The notes beneath the pieces were generated by a model that saw nothing but the letters and a program-made list of their open reading frames with translations, was not told the origin of the DNA and made no database searches. A stretch of 64,000 nt of DNA. Origin: Sphingosinicella sp041916975. Lineage in GTDB: Bacteria; Pseudomonadota; Alphaproteobacteria; Sphingomonadales; Sphingomonadaceae. Both the position numbers and the translations under genes were made by a program. Of this stretch, positions 1 to 8,776 are shown piece by piece. Positions within the stretch are counted from its first letter, which is position 1; each line of letters begins with the position of its first letter. Location of the stretch: assembly GCF_041916975.1 (NCBI RefSeq), contig NZ_JAYRYK010000001.1:620001-684000 (forward strand), given 5' to 3'.

Positions 1-116
1 CCCGGCCAAATGAGGATGCTTCCCGCACGCGCTTCCCCAGCGACGACAAACCGGCCGCCCCGGATCGCATCGATACGGTGGACGCCGCGCGGGCCTGTCT
101 GCAGTTCGAGCGGCAC
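1..116 (-). CDS. Mth938-like (DUF498) domain protein, 5' part only
   Basis: This is the start of a minus-strand gene that leaves the window. The visible part reads VPLELQTGPRGVHRIDAI then RGGRFVVAGEARAGSILIWP. This matches the beginning of the Mth938/DUF498 fold, small proteins of unclear function that often follow secF in alphaproteobacteria. The start must be GTG at 116, because an in-frame TAG at 122-120 lies just upstream. The gene is the last visible member of the yajC-secD-secF operon but is now separated from secF by an inserted element. Family assignment rests on about 38 residues plus gene order. Confidence 0.6.
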   Translation of the reverse strand, partial: MPLELQTGPRGVHRIDAIRGGRFVVAGEARAGSILIWP

Positions 117-120
117 GTGC

Positions 121-392
121 TAGAGCCTGTCCTGTTCAGTTTGAGGCATCGTGATTGCGTTTCCGTGTTCGTCCGGCAGGGAGCGTGGTGCGGCGCGTAG
201 CAGAGCTACGCGCAAGCCGCGCGACGCCGTCCGGCGGGCGCGGCAACGCAACCGCGAAGCGGCGGGCGGAAATGGGCGCATGGGGGCGTCGCTCGTCGAT
301 CACGATGCTTCTGCATCGCTCCCTCCTCGCTCCTACCCATGCACCCATTTCCGCTCCGTCACGACGCCTCAAACTGAACAGGACAGGCTCTA
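121..392. mobile_element. MITE-like element with 25-bp perfect terminal inverted repeats and TA duplication
   Basis: Positions 123-147 and 366-390 are perfect 25-bp inverted repeats (outer bases GAGCCTGTCCTG). They are flanked on both sides by TA (121-122 and 391-392). The 268-bp body has no convincing gene. It contains further fold-back symmetry: a hairpin near 193-213 (GCGCGTAG/CTACGCGC), and GGAAATGGG..GCATGGG near 268-285 answered by CCCATGC.CCCATTTCC near 336-352. Size, perfect ends and TA target duplication fit a non-autonomous element moved by an IS630- or IS5-type transposase. Short ORFs inside it look like shadows of the palindromes. It occupies the whole gap between secF and the next gene. 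Confidence 0.72.
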
Positions 393-1340
393 ACGGCTGC
401 CGACCTTCTCGGCAGTTCCAGTGTCGGCAGGCGCGAACGTGTGCGGCCCGACGCCGAGCGAGATCAGCAGCGAGGACGACACGAAGATCGACGAGTAGGT
501 GCCGATCACGATGCCGAGCAGCATCGCCGCCGTGAAGCCGAACAGCACGTCGCCGCCGAGCAGCAGCAGCGAACCGAGCGCGAGGATCAGCGCCATCGTC
601 GTCGCAACCGTGCGCGAAAGCGTTTCGTTGACCGAGAGGTCGATCAGCGAGCCGATCTCCATCTGCCGGTACTTCCTCAGATTCTCGCGGATGCGGTCGT
701 CGACGACCACCTTGTCGTTCAGCGAATAGCCGATGATCGTCAGCACCGCCGCGACGATGTTGAGATCGAATTCAAGCTGCGTCAGCGCGAAGAAGCCAAG
801 CGTCACCGTTACGTCGTGGACGAGCGCGACGATCGTCGAGACGCCGAAATGCCATTCGAAGCGGAACCACGTGAACAGCGCGATGGCCCCCATCGAAAGC
901 ACGATCGCGATGATGCCGTCGCGGATCAGTTCGTCGGAAACCTTGCCGCTCACCGTTTCGACGCGCCGGAAGGTCGCGTCCTTGTGGTTCTCGCTGATCG
1001 CGGACTGCACTTCCTGCACGACCTTCTGCACCGCCGCGTCATCGCCGGGGGGCAGCGGCAGGCGCACCAGCACCGTGTCCGGCCCGCCGAAGTTCTGCAG
1101 CGCCGAGGAGCCGACGCCGAGGCTGTCCACGGTATTGCGAAGCTCGTCGAGCTTCACGGGCTCCTCGAATTTCACCTCCATCATCAGACCGCCGACGAAA
1201 TCGACACCGAGGTTGAGCCCGCGCGTCGCGAGCAGCGCGATCGAGCTCAGCGTCAGCACCACCGTGATGGCGAACGCCACCCAGCGCATCCGCACGAAGC
1301 CGATGTTGGTGTTGTCCGGAACGAGTTTCAGGAGCCGCAT
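390..1340 (-). CDS. secF: Protein translocase subunit SecF
   Basis: SecF works with SecD and YajC at the SecYEG translocon, using proton-motive force to pull secreted proteins across the inner membrane. The 316-residue protein has an N-terminal membrane segment (about 20-40), the SecD/SecF signature GLNLGVDFVGG at 41-51, and the conserved C-terminal membrane block with IIGYSLNDKVVVDDRIREN near residue 200. Length is typical. It lies 12 nt after secD. Its TAG stop (392-390) falls inside the duplicated TA of the adjacent element, so the reading frame survived the insertion. Confidence 0.96.
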   Translation of the reverse strand: MRLLKLVPDNTNIGFVRMRWVAFAITVVLTLSSIALLATRGLNLGVDFVGGLMMEVKFEEPVKLDELRNTVDSLGVGSSALQNFGGPDTVLVRLPLPPGDDAAVQKVVQEVQSAISENHKDATFRRVETVSGKVSDELIRDGIIAIVLSMGAIALFTWFRFEWHFGVSTIVALVHDVTVTLGFFALTQLEFDLNIVAAVLTIIGYSLNDKVVVDDRIRENLRKYRQMEIGSLIDLSVNETLSRTVATTMALILALGSLLLLGGDVLFGFTAAMLLGIVIGTYSSIFVSSSLLISLGVGPHTFAPADTGTAEKVGSR

Positions 1341-1352
1341 GGATGGGTCCGA

Positions 1353-2945
1353 TCAGATGGTGATGGTCGTTGGCCGCTTGCGATGCAGCCAATTGGAGAT
1401 GAACAGCCGCGTGATGGTCACGGCGGTGAACACCGATGTGACGATGCCGATGGTGAGCACCACGGCGAAGCCCTTGATCGGGCCGGAGCCGAACGCGAAC
1501 ATCACGGCGGCCACGATCAGGTTCATCGTGTTCGCGTCCCAGATCGTGCGGCTGGCTTCCTTGAAGCCGGTTTCCACCGCTGCCCTCACGTTCCTGCCCT
1601 TGCGGCGTTCCTCGCGGATGCGCTCGTTGATGAGCACGTTGGCGTCGACCGCCGCGCCGATGGTTAGCACCATGCCCGCGACGCCGGGGAGCGTCATCGT
1701 CGCGCCGGTCAGCGACATGACCGCGAGGATCAGGATCACGTTCAGCACCAGCGCGATGTTGGCATAGACGCCGAACCGCCCATAGGTGACGAGCATGAAC
1801 ACGCCCACCGCGAGCACCGCGACCAGCGATGCGATCGCGCCGGCACGAATCGAGTCGGCGCCGAGGTCGGGACCGACGGTGCGCTCTTCGACGACCTTCA
1901 GCTCCACGGGCAGTTTGCCCGAGCGCAGCAGGATCGCCAGCTCGTTCGAGCTCTCCGCGTTGAAACTGCCGGAAATGACCCCCGAGCCACCAAGAATCGG
2001 CTCGTTGATGTTGGGCGCGCTGATCACGCGGTTGTCGAGCACGATGGCGAACGGCTTGCCGACGTTCTCCTGCGTGGTGCGCGCGAAACGCCGCCCGCCC
2101 GCACTGTCGAAGCGGAAACTCACCACCCACTGGCCCTGCTGCAGCGTCTGCTGCGCGTCCATCAGCTGATCGCCGGTGATGATCGCGCGGCGCTTCACAG
2201 CGATCGGCTGGCCGGTATCCGCCATCTGCAGGATCTGGCTGCCCGCGGGCGCACGGCCCGCCGCGACGTCCGCCGGGTCGGCCGTGATGTCGACAAGCTT
2301 GAATTCAAGCTGCGCGGTCTTGCCGAGAAGCTGTTTCAGCGCCGAAGGGTCCTGAAGCCCCGGCACCTGCACGACGATGCGCTCTTTGCCCTGCCGGATG
2401 ATCGTCGGTTCGCGCGTGCCGAGTTCGTCGATGCGGCGGCGGATCACCTCCACCGCCTGCGTCATCGCGCTTTCCATCGCCTGCGTGCGGCCGGCTGACG
2501 TCTGCGTCAGCACGATGCGGTTGCCGTCCGTCACCTCGACGTTGAAGCTGCGCTGCCCGGTCACGCCGATCGGCATGGAAAGATTGCGCAGCAGGTCCAC
2601 CGCGCGGTCGACATCGTCGACATTGCGCACGAGGAAGCTGACGCGTCCGCCACGATTGCTGACATCGCCCACCGCGATCGCACCGCCTTCGGCGCGACGC
2701 AGCTCGGAAAGCGCGTCTTCCTCCATCTTGTCGATGTTGGCGCGCGCAAGACCCTCGGCATTCGCCTCGAGAAGAATGTGGCTCCCGCCCCGGAGGTCGA
2801 GGCCGAGGTTCATCTGCTTCTTGGGTGCCCAGCTCGGCCAGGCCTGAACCTGCTCTTCGGGAAAGGCGTTGGGGATCGCGAAGATCACGCCCGCAACGAG
2901 CACGGCGATGATCGACCAGATCTTCACCTTGGAGAATTCAAGCAT
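1353..2945 (-). CDS. secD: Protein translocase subunit SecD
   Basis: SecD is the large proton-driven partner of SecF in Sec-dependent export. The 530-residue protein begins with a membrane anchor (about 8-28) and has the signature MNLGLDLRGGSHILLE near residues 45-60. A long periplasmic region follows, then the C-terminal export-domain block containing GAAVDANVLINERIREE near 435-450. Length is normal for alphaproteobacteria. It lies 16 nt after yajC and 12 nt before secF, so the three genes are almost certainly one transcript. Confidence 0.96.
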   Translation of the reverse strand: MLEFSKVKIWSIIAVLVAGVIFAIPNAFPEEQVQAWPSWAPKKQMNLGLDLRGGSHILLEANAEGLARANIDKMEEDALSELRRAEGGAIAVGDVSNRGGRVSFLVRNVDDVDRAVDLLRNLSMPIGVTGQRSFNVEVTDGNRIVLTQTSAGRTQAMESAMTQAVEVIRRRIDELGTREPTIIRQGKERIVVQVPGLQDPSALKQLLGKTAQLEFKLVDITADPADVAAGRAPAGSQILQMADTGQPIAVKRRAIITGDQLMDAQQTLQQGQWVVSFRFDSAGGRRFARTTQENVGKPFAIVLDNRVISAPNINEPILGGSGVISGSFNAESSNELAILLRSGKLPVELKVVEERTVGPDLGADSIRAGAIASLVAVLAVGVFMLVTYGRFGVYANIALVLNVILILAVMSLTGATMTLPGVAGMVLTIGAAVDANVLINERIREERRKGRNVRAAVETGFKEASRTIWDANTMNLIVAAVMFAFGSGPIKGFAVVLTIGIVTSVFTAVTITRLFISNWLHRKRPTTITI

Positions 2946-2961
2946 GGCGCGGGGTCAACCT

Positions 2962-3309
2962 TCAGGCAGCCGTGTCGTTGGCAGGCTTGCCGGCACCGGC
3001 GGCGCGAACCTCGGAAAGCGTCGACTTCACAACGCGAACCTTTGTGGATGCGGCCAGTTCGACCTCGACCTCGTCGTCGGTCACCTTCGCGACCTTGCCG
3101 ATCAGGCCGCCGGCGGTCACCACCGTATCACCCTTTTTCACCGCCGCGATCATCTCGCGGTGCTGCTTGAGGCGCCGCTGTTGCGGACGGATCAGCAGGA
3201 AGTAGAAGATCGGGATGATGAGCAGGAACGGCATGATGGCATTGAGGAAAGCCGCGCCGCCTCCCGGCGCTGCCCCCGCGGCTTGCGCATAGGCTGGAGA
3301 AATGAGCAT
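2962..3309 (-). CDS. yajC: Preprotein translocase subunit YajC
   Basis: YajC is the small single-span accessory subunit of the SecDF complex. I use the ATG at 3309, giving 115 residues (MLISPAYAQAAG...). A longer frame upstream overlaps the divergent gene and the promoter and is not credible. The membrane segment is about residues 22-40 (FLNAIMPFLLIIPIFYFLLI), followed by RPQQRRLKQHREMI, the classic YajC motif, and a cytoplasmic beta domain with GDTVVTAGGLIGKV. It is the first gene of the yajC-secD-secF operon. Confidence 0.95.
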   Translation of the reverse strand: MLISPAYAQAAGAAPGGGAAFLNAIMPFLLIIPIFYFLLIRPQQRRLKQHREMIAAVKKGDTVVTAGGLIGKVAKVTDDEVEVELAASTKVRVVKSTLSEVRAAGAGKPANDTAA

Positions 3310-3354
3310 TGAGACCCTTGCTTTCGAACGCGTGTGGCTGCGATTTGGCGCGCG

Positions 3355-3382
3355 ACTATACAAATGCAAGAGCGAGACGCAA
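3355..3382 (-). promoter_or_regulatory. Probable sigma-70 promoter of yajC-secD-secF
   Basis: On the minus strand, TTGCGT (3382-3377), a 16-bp spacer and TATAGT (3360-3355) form a good housekeeping promoter about 45 nt before the yajC start. The -35 overlaps the ATG I chose for the divergent DUF815 gene. Read from sequence only. Confidence 0.5.
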
Positions 3383-4224
3383 TGAAAACGCCCGAATCTC
3401 CTGAAATCAGCCTTTTTGCGCGTATCGCCGATGCGCTGGAGCGGCTCGCCCCCGCGCCGCCCGCCATCGAAGATGCGCCCGACGCACCCGCCTACGCCTG
3501 GGATCACGGCGCGCTGCGGCCGGTCGCGACGCTCCGCGCGCAGCCGCTGGACCGCTATGTCGGCATCGATGCGCAGCGCGAGGCCCTGCTCCGCAACACC
3601 GAGCGGCTGGCGAAGCGCCTGCCCGCGCACGACATCCTCCTCTGGGGTTCGCGCGGCATGGGCAAGTCGAGCCTCGTGAAGTCCGCCGTCGCGCATCTGC
3701 AGGCGGCGGGCGAGGCCATCGCGCTCGTCGAGATCGAGCGCGACGACATCGCCGACGTCTCGCTGCTGCTACGCCGGCTCGCGAAGTTCGATCGCGCTTT
3801 CGTGCTGTTCTGCGACGATCTCAGCTTCGATACGGACGAGCGTCAATATCGCCGCCTGCGCTCGGTGCTCGAAGGCGGCATCGAGGCGCGGCCGGACAAT
3901 TGCCGCTTCTACGTCACCTCGAACCGCCGCCACATCGTGCCGCGCGAAATGCGCGAGAACGAACTCGCGAACAGCATCAACGCCCGCGATGTGCTCGATG
4001 ACCGCCTCGCCCTTGCCGACCGCTTCGGCCTCTCGCTGGGCTTCCACGCCTGCGACCAGACGACGTACCTCGCGATGGTCGAGGCCTACGGCCGCGCCTA
4101 CGGCCTCGATATCGATCCGCAGGCCGCCGTCACATGGGCAACGGGACGCGGCGGACGTTCGGGCCGTGTCGCATGGCAGTATGTGCAGGAGGTCGCCGGC
4201 GCTGCCGGCGTTCGCCTCTCCTGA
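3382..4224 (+). CDS. DUF815 family AAA-type ATPase
   Basis: A 280-residue P-loop protein of the DUF815 family, whose cellular role is not established. The Walker A motif is GSRGMGKSSLVK (about residue 90) and the Walker B-like acidic pair is VLFCDDLSF. Conserved blocks FYVTSNRRHIVPREM and DRFGLSLGF resemble the sensor and arginine-finger regions of DnaA/IstB-like ATPases. I start at ATG 3382; ATG 3364 is in frame and also possible. It is divergent from yajC, an arrangement common in sphingomonads. The stop overlaps the beginning of the next permease gene. Confidence 0.85.
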   Translation: MKTPESPEISLFARIADALERLAPAPPAIEDAPDAPAYAWDHGALRPVATLRAQPLDRYVGIDAQREALLRNTERLAKRLPAHDILLWGSRGMGKSSLVKSAVAHLQAAGEAIALVEIERDDIADVSLLLRRLAKFDRAFVLFCDDLSFDTDERQYRRLRSVLEGGIEARPDNCRFYVTSNRRHIVPREMRENELANSINARDVLDDRLALADRFGLSLGFHACDQTTYLAMVEAYGRAYGLDIDPQAAVTWATGRGGRSGRVAWQYVQEVAGAAGVRLS

Positions 4225-5939
4225 ACCTGCCCTTCGATCCCGCGATCGTCAGCTCGACGATCCTCGCCCTCTCGCTGGTGCTGTTCATCAGCGAGAAGGT
4301 ACGTCACGACCTCGTCGCCGTCATCGCGCTGCTCGCGGCGCTGGTGTTCGGCGTCGTCAGCCCGAAAGAGGCGCTGGCAGGCTTTTCCGACCCCGCGGTG
4401 ATCGCCGTGGCCGCGGTGCTCATCGTCGGTCGTGCGGTCGAGCTGAGCGGTGTAGCTGCCGCGTTCACGCGCCGGGTCATCCCTGGCCAGGCGCCGTTTC
4501 CTGTCCGGCTCATCATCGTGATGGTGGTCGGCGCCGTGCTGTCGGCGTTCATGAACAACATCGCCGCGCTCGTCATCACGATGCCGATCGCCACGCAGGT
4601 CGCCATCGATTCCCGGCGTTCCCCGTCCGCAGCACTGATGCCGCTCGCGTTCGCGACGATTCTCGGGGGCATGACGACGCTGATCGGAACGCCGGCAAAC
4701 CTCATCCTGTCCTCGATCCGGCAGAACGCGCTCGGCGATCCTTTCAGCTTTTTCCAGATGACGCCGGTGGCAAGCTGCGTGGCGGCGGCGGGGCTGCTTT
4801 ACATGGCGGTGATCGGCTGGCGGCTGCTCCCCGATGCCCGCGCGCCTGTCCGCGCGTTCGCCAATCCGTGGCGTATCTTCGAGCTCGATGTTCCCGTTGA
4901 AACGGACGATGCGGAACTCCGCGCAGCACTGCGCAAAGCCGGCAGCCGTCTCCTTGCGAGTTTCGAGAGCATTTCGCAGGCGATCGGCGGCGATCGGCGC
5001 CGCGTGCTCGTGCTCAGCCGCAAGGATCCGTGGGAGCTGTCCGACGCGACCGGCACCTATCCGACCGTTACCCGCAATCCCGCCCCTGATGCGACGACTG
5101 TGCGCGCTGCGGTAGCGCACGGATCGTTTCTGATCGGCCAGAGGTACGAAGCGGTCACATGGCGAAGCGGCCAACAGCTCCGCGTCGTCGCGGCGGGCCC
5201 GCGCGCTGCGCACGAGCGATTGCCGCTTTCGGAAATGGAGATACAGCCGGGCGATCAGCTCTTCATTCATGGCCCGGCGGATCAACTCGGCGCGTTCACA
5301 GCGAACGCCCGTCTTCTGGAGATCGGACGGCTGGATACGCCTCCCGTAGAGCCAAGCCGCGCCGCCGCCATCGTCGCCATATTCGCCGCGGCCATCGTCG
5401 GCATCGTGGCGTTTGACGTGTCCCCCGCGATCGCGTTCTTCGGCGCGGCCGCAATCCTGGCGGCGACGCGCCTCATTCCGACGTCGGAAGTGTACCGGTC
5501 GATCGATTGGCCGGTGGTCGTCCTGCTCGCGGCGATGATCCCGGTCGGCCAGAGCCTTGAATCGACAGGCGCAGTGAACATCCTGTCGGAATGGCTGAGC
5601 GCGCAGCTCGGCGACGCGAGCGTATTCATGACCTTCGTGGCAATCGGCGCTGCAACGCTGCTTCTCTCCGCGCTGCTCAACAACGTGGCGACCGCGATCA
5701 TCATGGGGCCGCTCGCGATCCAGATGTCGGAGTATATGGGATTCGCGCCCGATGCGGGTCTCATCATGGTGCTGATCGGCGCCTCGTCGGACTTCCTCAC
5801 GCCCATCGGACATCAGAACAACTTGCTCGTCATGGGTCCGGGCGGCTATCGCTTCTCGGACTATGCGCGAATGGGGGTGGGCGTTTCGGTCATCGTCATC
5901 GGTGTTGCGGCATGGCTGTTGAGTAGAGGATTTGGATAG
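4173..5939 (+). CDS. SLC13-type permease with a central TrkA-C domain
   Basis: An inner-membrane ion or anion transporter of the SLC13/citrate-transporter-like superfamily. N- and C-terminal blocks of hydrophobic helices carry the repeated permease motif (AFMNNIAALVITMP in the first half, SALLNNVATAIIMGP in the second). They surround a soluble centre with a TrkA-C (RCK_C) segment ending in EIQPGDQLFIHGP. The substrate cannot be read from sequence; sulfate, dicarboxylate or sodium are typical for relatives. The start is uncertain: ATG 4173 overlaps the ATPase gene, and an in-frame CTG at 4221 would give a shorter N-terminus. Confidence 0.85.
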   Translation: MAVCAGGRRRCRRSPLLNLPFDPAIVSSTILALSLVLFISEKVRHDLVAVIALLAALVFGVVSPKEALAGFSDPAVIAVAAVLIVGRAVELSGVAAAFTRRVIPGQAPFPVRLIIVMVVGAVLSAFMNNIAALVITMPIATQVAIDSRRSPSAALMPLAFATILGGMTTLIGTPANLILSSIRQNALGDPFSFFQMTPVASCVAAAGLLYMAVIGWRLLPDARAPVRAFANPWRIFELDVPVETDDAELRAALRKAGSRLLASFESISQAIGGDRRRVLVLSRKDPWELSDATGTYPTVTRNPAPDATTVRAAVAHGSFLIGQRYEAVTWRSGQQLRVVAAGPRAAHERLPLSEMEIQPGDQLFIHGPADQLGAFTANARLLEIGRLDTPPVEPSRAAAIVAIFAAAIVGIVAFDVSPAIAFFGAAAILAATRLIPTSEVYRSIDWPVVVLLAAMIPVGQSLESTGAVNILSEWLSAQLGDASVFMTFVAIGAATLLLSALLNNVATAIIMGPLAIQMSEYMGFAPDAGLIMVLIGASSDFLTPIGHQNNLLVMGPGGYRFSDYARMGVGVSVIVIGVAAWLLSRGFG

Positions 5940-5955
5940 CAAGACGCGCACGGGC

Positions 5956-7602
5956 ATGAAGGCCCGGATGGATAGAACGCTTCACCACGCAGCGACTTTG
6001 TGGCGCCGCCAGCGCGCCTATTGGCGGCGTTTCGTGGTCCGCTCGGTCAATCACGCGGAGGTCGCCGCGAAGCTGGATGGCGAGGCGCACTGGTCCGCCC
6101 GCTTCGGTTTCATGCTCATCATGTCGGCAGGCATCGCCGTGCTCGGCCTTCTGCTTTCGTCGCCGGCTGTGGTGATCGGCGCCATGCTGATCTCACCGCT
6201 CATGGGTCCGATCATGGCGCTCGGCTTCAGCCTTGCGCGCTTCAACCTCGCCGAAGCAAAGCTCGCGCTGACAACGCTTGGAATCGGCGTCGCGGCGGCC
6301 GTCCTTTTCTGCGCGGCGGTCGTCTATCTCTCCCCGCTGCAGGCGGTCACGCCCGAAATCCTTGCACGGACGCGGCCGAACTTCTTCGATCTTCTGGTGG
6401 CGATCTTTTCCGCACTCGCCGGCGCTTACGCCGTCATCCGTGGACGCGGCGAAACGATCGTCGGCGTTGCCATCGCTACCGCGCTGATGCCGCCGCTCGC
6501 CGTTGTCGGCTATGGCCTCGCGACACTGAACGGCACCGTGTTCTTCGGCGCGCTCGGCCTGTTCATGACGAATCTCCTCGCGATCGCGTTGAGCGCGGCC
6601 GTGATGGCGAAGATGTACGGCTTCGGTACGGCCATGTCGGACAGGTCCACGCGCATTCAGACGATCGGCGTCCTCGCGATCTTCACGGTGCTGTCGGCGC
6701 CGCTGCTGTTCTCGCTGCACCAGATCGCTTGGGAAGCCCTCGCCAGCCGCCTCACCCGCGAGGCGATCGGCGCCTATTTCGGTCCCGACGCGCGCGTTTC
6801 GCAGCTTGAGATGGACTTTTCCGCCGAGCCGATCATTGCGCGCGCGACGGTCCAGACCCCGCAGCGGCGCTACGATGCCGACCAGCAGATCAGCGCCCGT
6901 CTCCGCGCTCGGCTCGACGAGCCGGTGGCGATCAACCTGGCGCAGGTGTTGGTCGACAGCGATGCAACGCTGAAGGAGCGCGAACAGCGCGAACTCGAAG
7001 CCGCGAAGCGCGCGCAGGGCGAATCGCTGCGCAAGGCGACGGAGGCCGACGCGCAGCAGGTCGCCGCTGAACTGGCGATCCTCGGCGCCCAGTCTTCCTC
7101 GTCCGTGAATGTCGATCTCGCGCGCCGCTTCGCTTCCATGACTGCGGAGGCGATGCCGGGGATTCGCCTTCCGGCTTGGCGCGCGCTCGAAACCCGCGTC
7201 GCCGTCCGTCATCCGGGCTGGACGGTGATGGTGGTTCCGCCGGTCGGCCAGCTCCCGCTCATTCCGTTCGATGAAGACGCTGCCACGCTGTCGCCGAAAG
7301 GCGTCGAGGCCGTGGTCGATGCCGCATGGGCGCTGAAGCGCTGGGGGATCACCACCGTCCTCGTCAACGGCCGCGTCGCAAGCGGAGAGGCCGACAGCGG
7401 CGACGCGCGCGACAAGCTTGCAGAAGATCGCGCGGCCGCCGTCGCCGTCGCCCTCGGGGAACGCGGCATCAAGGTCGCTTCGCGCAGCGCCACCTCGGGC
7501 ACGATCCAGAACGCGGCCGAGGATGAGTACGGCCGCAGCGCGCTCAGAAGCGTCGAACTCGTTCCCGATACGCTGGCCGAACCGCCAAGCGCTGCACGCT
7601 AG
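5956..7602 (+). CDS. DUF389 membrane protein with an OmpA-like C-terminal domain
   Basis: The first half has several membrane helices and the DUF389 signature (SSPAVVIGAMLISPLMGPIM, about residues 68-87; later TALMPPLAVVGYGLAT). Then comes a charged coiled-coil-like stretch (TLKEREQRELEAAKRAQG) and an OmpA-like fold at the end (LSPKGVEAVVDAAWALKRWG... GDARDKLAEDRAAAVAVAL). DUF389 proteins are poorly characterised; the OmpA-like tail suggests contact with peptidoglycan, by inference. The start is ATG 5956; TTG 5932 and ATG 5968 are alternatives. It begins just after the SLC13 permease, probably co-transcribed. Confidence 0.83.
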   Translation: MKARMDRTLHHAATLWRRQRAYWRRFVVRSVNHAEVAAKLDGEAHWSARFGFMLIMSAGIAVLGLLLSSPAVVIGAMLISPLMGPIMALGFSLARFNLAEAKLALTTLGIGVAAAVLFCAAVVYLSPLQAVTPEILARTRPNFFDLLVAIFSALAGAYAVIRGRGETIVGVAIATALMPPLAVVGYGLATLNGTVFFGALGLFMTNLLAIALSAAVMAKMYGFGTAMSDRSTRIQTIGVLAIFTVLSAPLLFSLHQIAWEALASRLTREAIGAYFGPDARVSQLEMDFSAEPIIARATVQTPQRRYDADQQISARLRARLDEPVAINLAQVLVDSDATLKEREQRELEAAKRAQGESLRKATEADAQQVAAELAILGAQSSSSVNVDLARRFASMTAEAMPGIRLPAWRALETRVAVRHPGWTVMVVPPVGQLPLIPFDEDAATLSPKGVEAVVDAAWALKRWGITTVLVNGRVASGEADSGDARDKLAEDRAAAVAVALGERGIKVASRSATSGTIQNAAEDEYGRSALRSVELVPDTLAEPPSAAR

Positions 7603-7726
7603 TAATCTATCTTCCGCAACACATTGATGCAGAAGCGTATCGTTTAAGATTTTTAGAGGCTATCTTCCTTTAGAATCACCAGTCCAGTATTGCGTCTGAG
7701 TGCGACTCGGAAGTGGATCAGCCGCT

Positions 7727-8776
7727 ATGAATTCCGTTCGGCCCTTCGCAGCGGCCTTCTTCCTTGCTCTCGCCGCATGTTCGGCTGGCGATGAGGCGGC
7801 GAAGCCATCCGAAGCCGCGCCCGTGCCGATCCGCGTGGCCGAAGCCCGCCCCGTGGAAAGCGCTGACACCTTCCGCGCCGTCGGAACCGTACGGCTGCGC
7901 CGCGAGATCGATCTCGGCTTCACGACACCGGGGCGCATCGCCGCCATCGCGGTGGAGGAAGGCGACCGCGTACGGAAAGGCCAGCTCCTCGCCGCGCTCG
8001 ACACGACGACCGTAGGTGCGGACCTTGCCGCCGCTGCCGCCGAACGCACCCGCGCACAGGCCGATCTCACCCGCGCCCGCGACCTCTTCGCGAAAGGCTG
8101 GCTGACCCGCGCCCGGCTCGACAGCGCCGAAGCCGCCTATCGCGCCGCCGCCGCCGCAACCACGTCCGCGCAGTTCGCCGCCAGCACCGCCCGCATCACG
8201 GCACCTGCGGACGGGCACATCCTCCGCCGCTCTGCAGAGGTGAATCAGGTCGTGAACGCCGGAACGCCGGTGATCAGCTTCGGCGACAATCGCGACGGCT
8301 TCGTGCTGCGCGTCCCCATCACCGATGTGCAGGCCGCGGGCATCATCCGCACCGGCAGCATTCCCATCGATATCGCGGCACTCGGCCCCGCCCCCCGCGC
8401 CGCGCGCATCATCGAGGTTGCCGGCCGTGCCGACGATCGCACCGGCACCTTCGCGGTCGAACTCGCGCTGCCGCCAGACCCCGCACTGCGTTCCGGCCAA
8501 ATCGGCCACGCGATGCTCTCCATGCGCGGCGGCGGCCCGGAAACGATGCTCGTGCCGAGCAGCGCCGTGTTCGCGGCGCGCGCCGGGGAAGCGTTCGTCT
8601 ATGTGCTCGATGCGGACGGAAAGCGCGTAAAGCCTCGCCGCATCGTCACGGGCGCCATGAATGACCGGGGCGTCGCGGTTCTCGCAGGGCTCAAGGCCGG
8701 GGAACGCATCGCCGTCACGGGGATCAGCCAGCTTACCGACGGCAGCCGCGTCACCCCGACCGTTTCCGGCACATGA
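7727..8776 (+). CDS. RND efflux periplasmic adaptor (MFP/HlyD family), lipoprotein
   Basis: Membrane-fusion subunit of a tripartite RND efflux pump, linking the inner-membrane pump to an outer-membrane channel. The ATG at 7727 gives a lipoprotein signal (ALAAC, Cys18). It is followed by the two half-lipoyl segments (LGFTTPGRIAAIAVEEGDRVRKGQLLAALD and ITAPADGHILRRSAEVNQVV), a coiled-coil hairpin between them, and the beta-barrel and membrane-proximal domains. It overlaps the next gene by 4 nt (ATGA). No outer-membrane factor is adjacent, so the channel is presumably encoded elsewhere. Substrate unknown. Confidence 0.92.
   Translation: MNSVRPFAAAFFLALAACSAGDEAAKPSEAAPVPIRVAEARPVESADTFRAVGTVRLRREIDLGFTTPGRIAAIAVEEGDRVRKGQLLAALDTTTVGADLAAAAAERTRAQADLTRARDLFAKGWLTRARLDSAEAAYRAAAAATTSAQFAASTARITAPADGHILRRSAEVNQVVNAGTPVISFGDNRDGFVLRVPITDVQAAGIIRTGSIPIDIAALGPAPRAARIIEVAGRADDRTGTFAVELALPPDPALRSGQIGHAMLSMRGGGPETMLVPSSAVFAARAGEAFVYVLDADGKRVKPRRIVTGAMNDRGVAVLAGLKAGERIAVTGISQLTDGSRVTPTVSGT

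Noticed and set aside
441..1667. Long plus-strand open frame of about 400 codons opposite secF/secD
   Set aside because: It is a shadow frame of high-GC coding DNA, full of His/Arg/Asp runs, with no domain; secF and secD on the other strand explain the region.
4098..5957. Very long minus-strand frame (about 620 codons) under the SLC13 permease
   Set aside because: Antisense shadow with low-complexity Arg/His/Asp composition and no ribosome site; the plus strand encodes a clear permease.
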